Shown piece by piece: positions 12,944 to 14,331 of a stretch of 14,331 nucleotides of DNA (its first letter is position 1; every line of letters starts with the position of its first letter). Both the position numbers and the translations under genes were made by a program. Source of the stretch: Alphaproteobacteria bacterium (lineage in GTDB: Bacteria > Pseudomonadota > Alphaproteobacteria > Rhizobiales > Xanthobacteraceae); the NCBI GenBank assembly GCA_005883445.1, contig VAZL01000073.1, forward strand, positions 3,329-17,659. Reading direction: 5' to 3'. The notes below the pieces were generated by a model. It was not told the origin of the DNA. It did not search any database and saw nothing but the letters and a program-made list of their open reading frames with translations.

Positions 12944-14331
12944 ATGCGGTCCACGGTCACGCGCCGAGAATTGCTCCACGGTGGGATTGCTGCGGGCATT
13001 GCCTTTCGCCTCAACTTGATTGGATCCGATGCCGCAGCGCTGCAGCTTGATCCGGCGGCGGACGCGGTGCCGGGTGCGTTCGACGCCGACGGCCGGCTGT
13101 GCTTCCGCAGCGATGCACTCGCCAAGGTCACCGGCGAGAAGATTTTTTCGCGCGACTTTCGCGCCCGCGACCTGCCTGGCTGGCCGAGCGAGCAAAGTCA
13201 TGCCTTCCTGATCCACGCCACGCAGGCCGATCGTACATTCGAAGGCATCGATCTGAGCGTGCTGGGCAACGACCTGCAGCCCGACCGATTGGTCACGGCG
13301 GAGGATTTGCAGCGCGACCGGGTGGCTCCGCATCGTCCCACGTTTTACGGCGACGTTTTTTTGGTGCTTCTCATCTATCGGGACTTTGCCCGCTACGATG
13401 CCGCCAAGCGCCGCCTGCGTTTTAACGACAAGGTGGTTCGTTATGGTGCCGTCACCGGGCCGAAGCCGCCCCCGCACTACGGCGCCGCCCGATTTGTCCG
13501 CCTGCAAAAGGACGAGCCCGAGCCCGACGGTCGCTATTCACCGATCCTCGATGCCACGATCTTCGGAAAATTCGAGGGCGATGAGGTGGTATGGCCGGCT
13601 CCCGACCGTGCCGGCAATCCGGCAGCGAAAGGCATGGCCGCGACGCTCGACATCGAGCGCGAGATTGGAGCTGCCGGCGACGACGCGCTGGTGCTCAAGC
13701 GCGAATATTTCTCGCAATCGGTCGATGCTTCGGCGTTGGAGGCCGACAACGGGCTGGTCTGGTACGACGACAAGAACCGGGCGTTGCACATACTGGTGTC
13801 GACGCAATCACCGTACGAAGGCGCCACGGGCGCTGCGGAGATGCTGGCGAAAACGAATTTCCGCGTCGACATGATCGACTTCAACATCGGCCACACCGTC
13901 GGATACGGCACGAAGGACCATTCCGTCTTCCCTTATTTCTGCATCGTTGCCGGGCTCTATGGCCAAGGCCGGCCGGTCCGCCTGGCGAACGACCGGTACG
14001 AACAGTTTCAGGTGGGAATGAAGCAGCATTCCTTCCGGATGCAAAACACGCTGGTGGCCGACAAACGCTCGGGCAAATTCAAGATCGTTAAAGGCACATA
14101 CACCTTGGACGGCGGCGGACGGCCGAATGTGTCGGCGAATGTGGGCGTGGCCGGGACGTCGCAGGCGCTTTCGATCTATCACGTTCCCAAGAGCGATTTG
14201 TGCTTTGCGGCAATTTCCTCGCGCGCAGTCGAGGCCGGCTCGACGCGCGGATACGGTTCGCTGCAGACGATCATGGGCATCGAAATGCTGGTCGACGAGG
14301 CCGCGGAGGCGCTCGATATCGATCCCGTCGA
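12944..14331 (+). CDS. Xanthine dehydrogenase family molybdopterin-binding (large) subunit, Tat signal, 3' end cut off
   Basis: An open frame of 462 codons runs off the right edge with no stop. The N-terminus 'MRSTVTRRELLHGGIAAGIAF' has a twin-arginine motif, suggesting periplasmic location. Residues about 55-165 match the aldehyde oxidase/xanthine dehydrogenase hammerhead domain ('VTGEKIFSRDF', 'HAFLIHATQADRTFEGID', 'YGDVFLVLLIYRDFARYDAA'). The Mo-binding part has 'GHTVGYGTKDH' (316-326), where most members have GGGFGGK, then 'GRPVRLANDRYEQFQVGMKQH' and 'STRGYGSLQTIMGIEMLVDE' with the RGYG motif (435-438). Family members hydroxylate aromatic heterocycles, aldehydes or purines with water as oxygen source. 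The catalytic Glu near the C-terminus lies beyond the window. GGGAGGG just upstream supports ATG 12944. No [2Fe-2S] small subunit gene precedes it, so any partner must lie downstream or elsewhere. Confidence 0.88.
   Translation, partial: MRSTVTRRELLHGGIAAGIAFRLNLIGSDAAALQLDPAADAVPGAFDADGRLCFRSDALAKVTGEKIFSRDFRARDLPGWPSEQSHAFLIHATQADRTFEGIDLSVLGNDLQPDRLVTAEDLQRDRVAPHRPTFYGDVFLVLLIYRDFARYDAAKRRLRFNDKVVRYGAVTGPKPPPHYGAARFVRLQKDEPEPDGRYSPILDATIFGKFEGDEVVWPAPDRAGNPAAKGMAATLDIEREIGAAGDDALVLKREYFSQSVDASALEADNGLVWYDDKNRALHILVSTQSPYEGATGAAEMLAKTNFRVDMIDFNIGHTVGYGTKDHSVFPYFCIVAGLYGQGRPVRLANDRYEQFQVGMKQHSFRMQNTLVADKRSGKFKIVKGTYTLDGGGRPNVSANVGVAGTSQALSIYHVPKSDLCFAAISSRAVEAGSTRGYGSLQTIMGIEMLVDEAAEALDIDPV

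Overview
The window is GC-rich chromosomal DNA. Gene content points to an alphaproteobacterium of the Bradyrhizobium / Rhodopseudomonas / Xanthobacteraceae type: an Omp31/Omp25-like beta-barrel porin with a proline-rich linker, several stand-alone Bug (TctC) solute-binding receptors, twin-arginine signals on some of them, and catabolic genes. This taxonomic placement is inference. I see no rRNA, tRNA, CRISPR array, insertion sequence, integrase, toxin gene or transcription regulator gene.

Layout. (1) Positions 1-2413, minus strand: a Bug receptor followed by two acyl-CoA dehydrogenases, the second cut off by the left window edge. This looks like uptake of a carboxylate and oxidation of its CoA ester. 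(2) 2640-3047, minus: a small secreted protein of the Rap1a/Tai immunity family with a duplicated decapeptide. (3) 3452-4219, plus: an outer-membrane porin behind a 404-base non-coding region. (4) 4477-6544, plus: two tandem, co-linear 325-residue Bug receptors with Tat-type signals. Each is preceded by the same 41-base leader (37 of 41 positions identical) and a hairpin just before the ribosome binding site. (5) 6571-11653, minus: a tightly packed five-gene operon transcribed as nitrilase/amidase-like hydrolase, phthalate-dioxygenase-type Rieske oxygenase, NMT1-like binding protein, NitT/TauT-type ATPase, permease. It has overlaps of 4 and 14 bases and gaps of 3 and 40 bases. (6) 11881-12846, plus: a fourth Bug receptor divergent from the operon, then a molybdopterin-binding subunit of a xanthine-dehydrogenase-family hydroxylase (12944 onward), cut off by the right edge.

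How the genes may work together. The five-gene operon has a complete ABC importer plus two soluble enzymes. The simplest reading is import of an aromatic amide, nitrile or carboxylate, hydrolysis to the acid, then ring hydroxylation. The Rieske reductase partner is not in the window. The Mo-hydroxylase and the acyl-CoA dehydrogenases would fit further oxidation steps. The substrate cannot be read from the sequence. The main oddities are an Arg in place of the catalytic Lys in the nitrilase-like protein, the shared leader of the tandem receptors, the synonymous-only divergence of the decapeptide repeat, and a divergent Mo-hydroxylase with its own Tat signal and no small-subunit gene beside it in the window.
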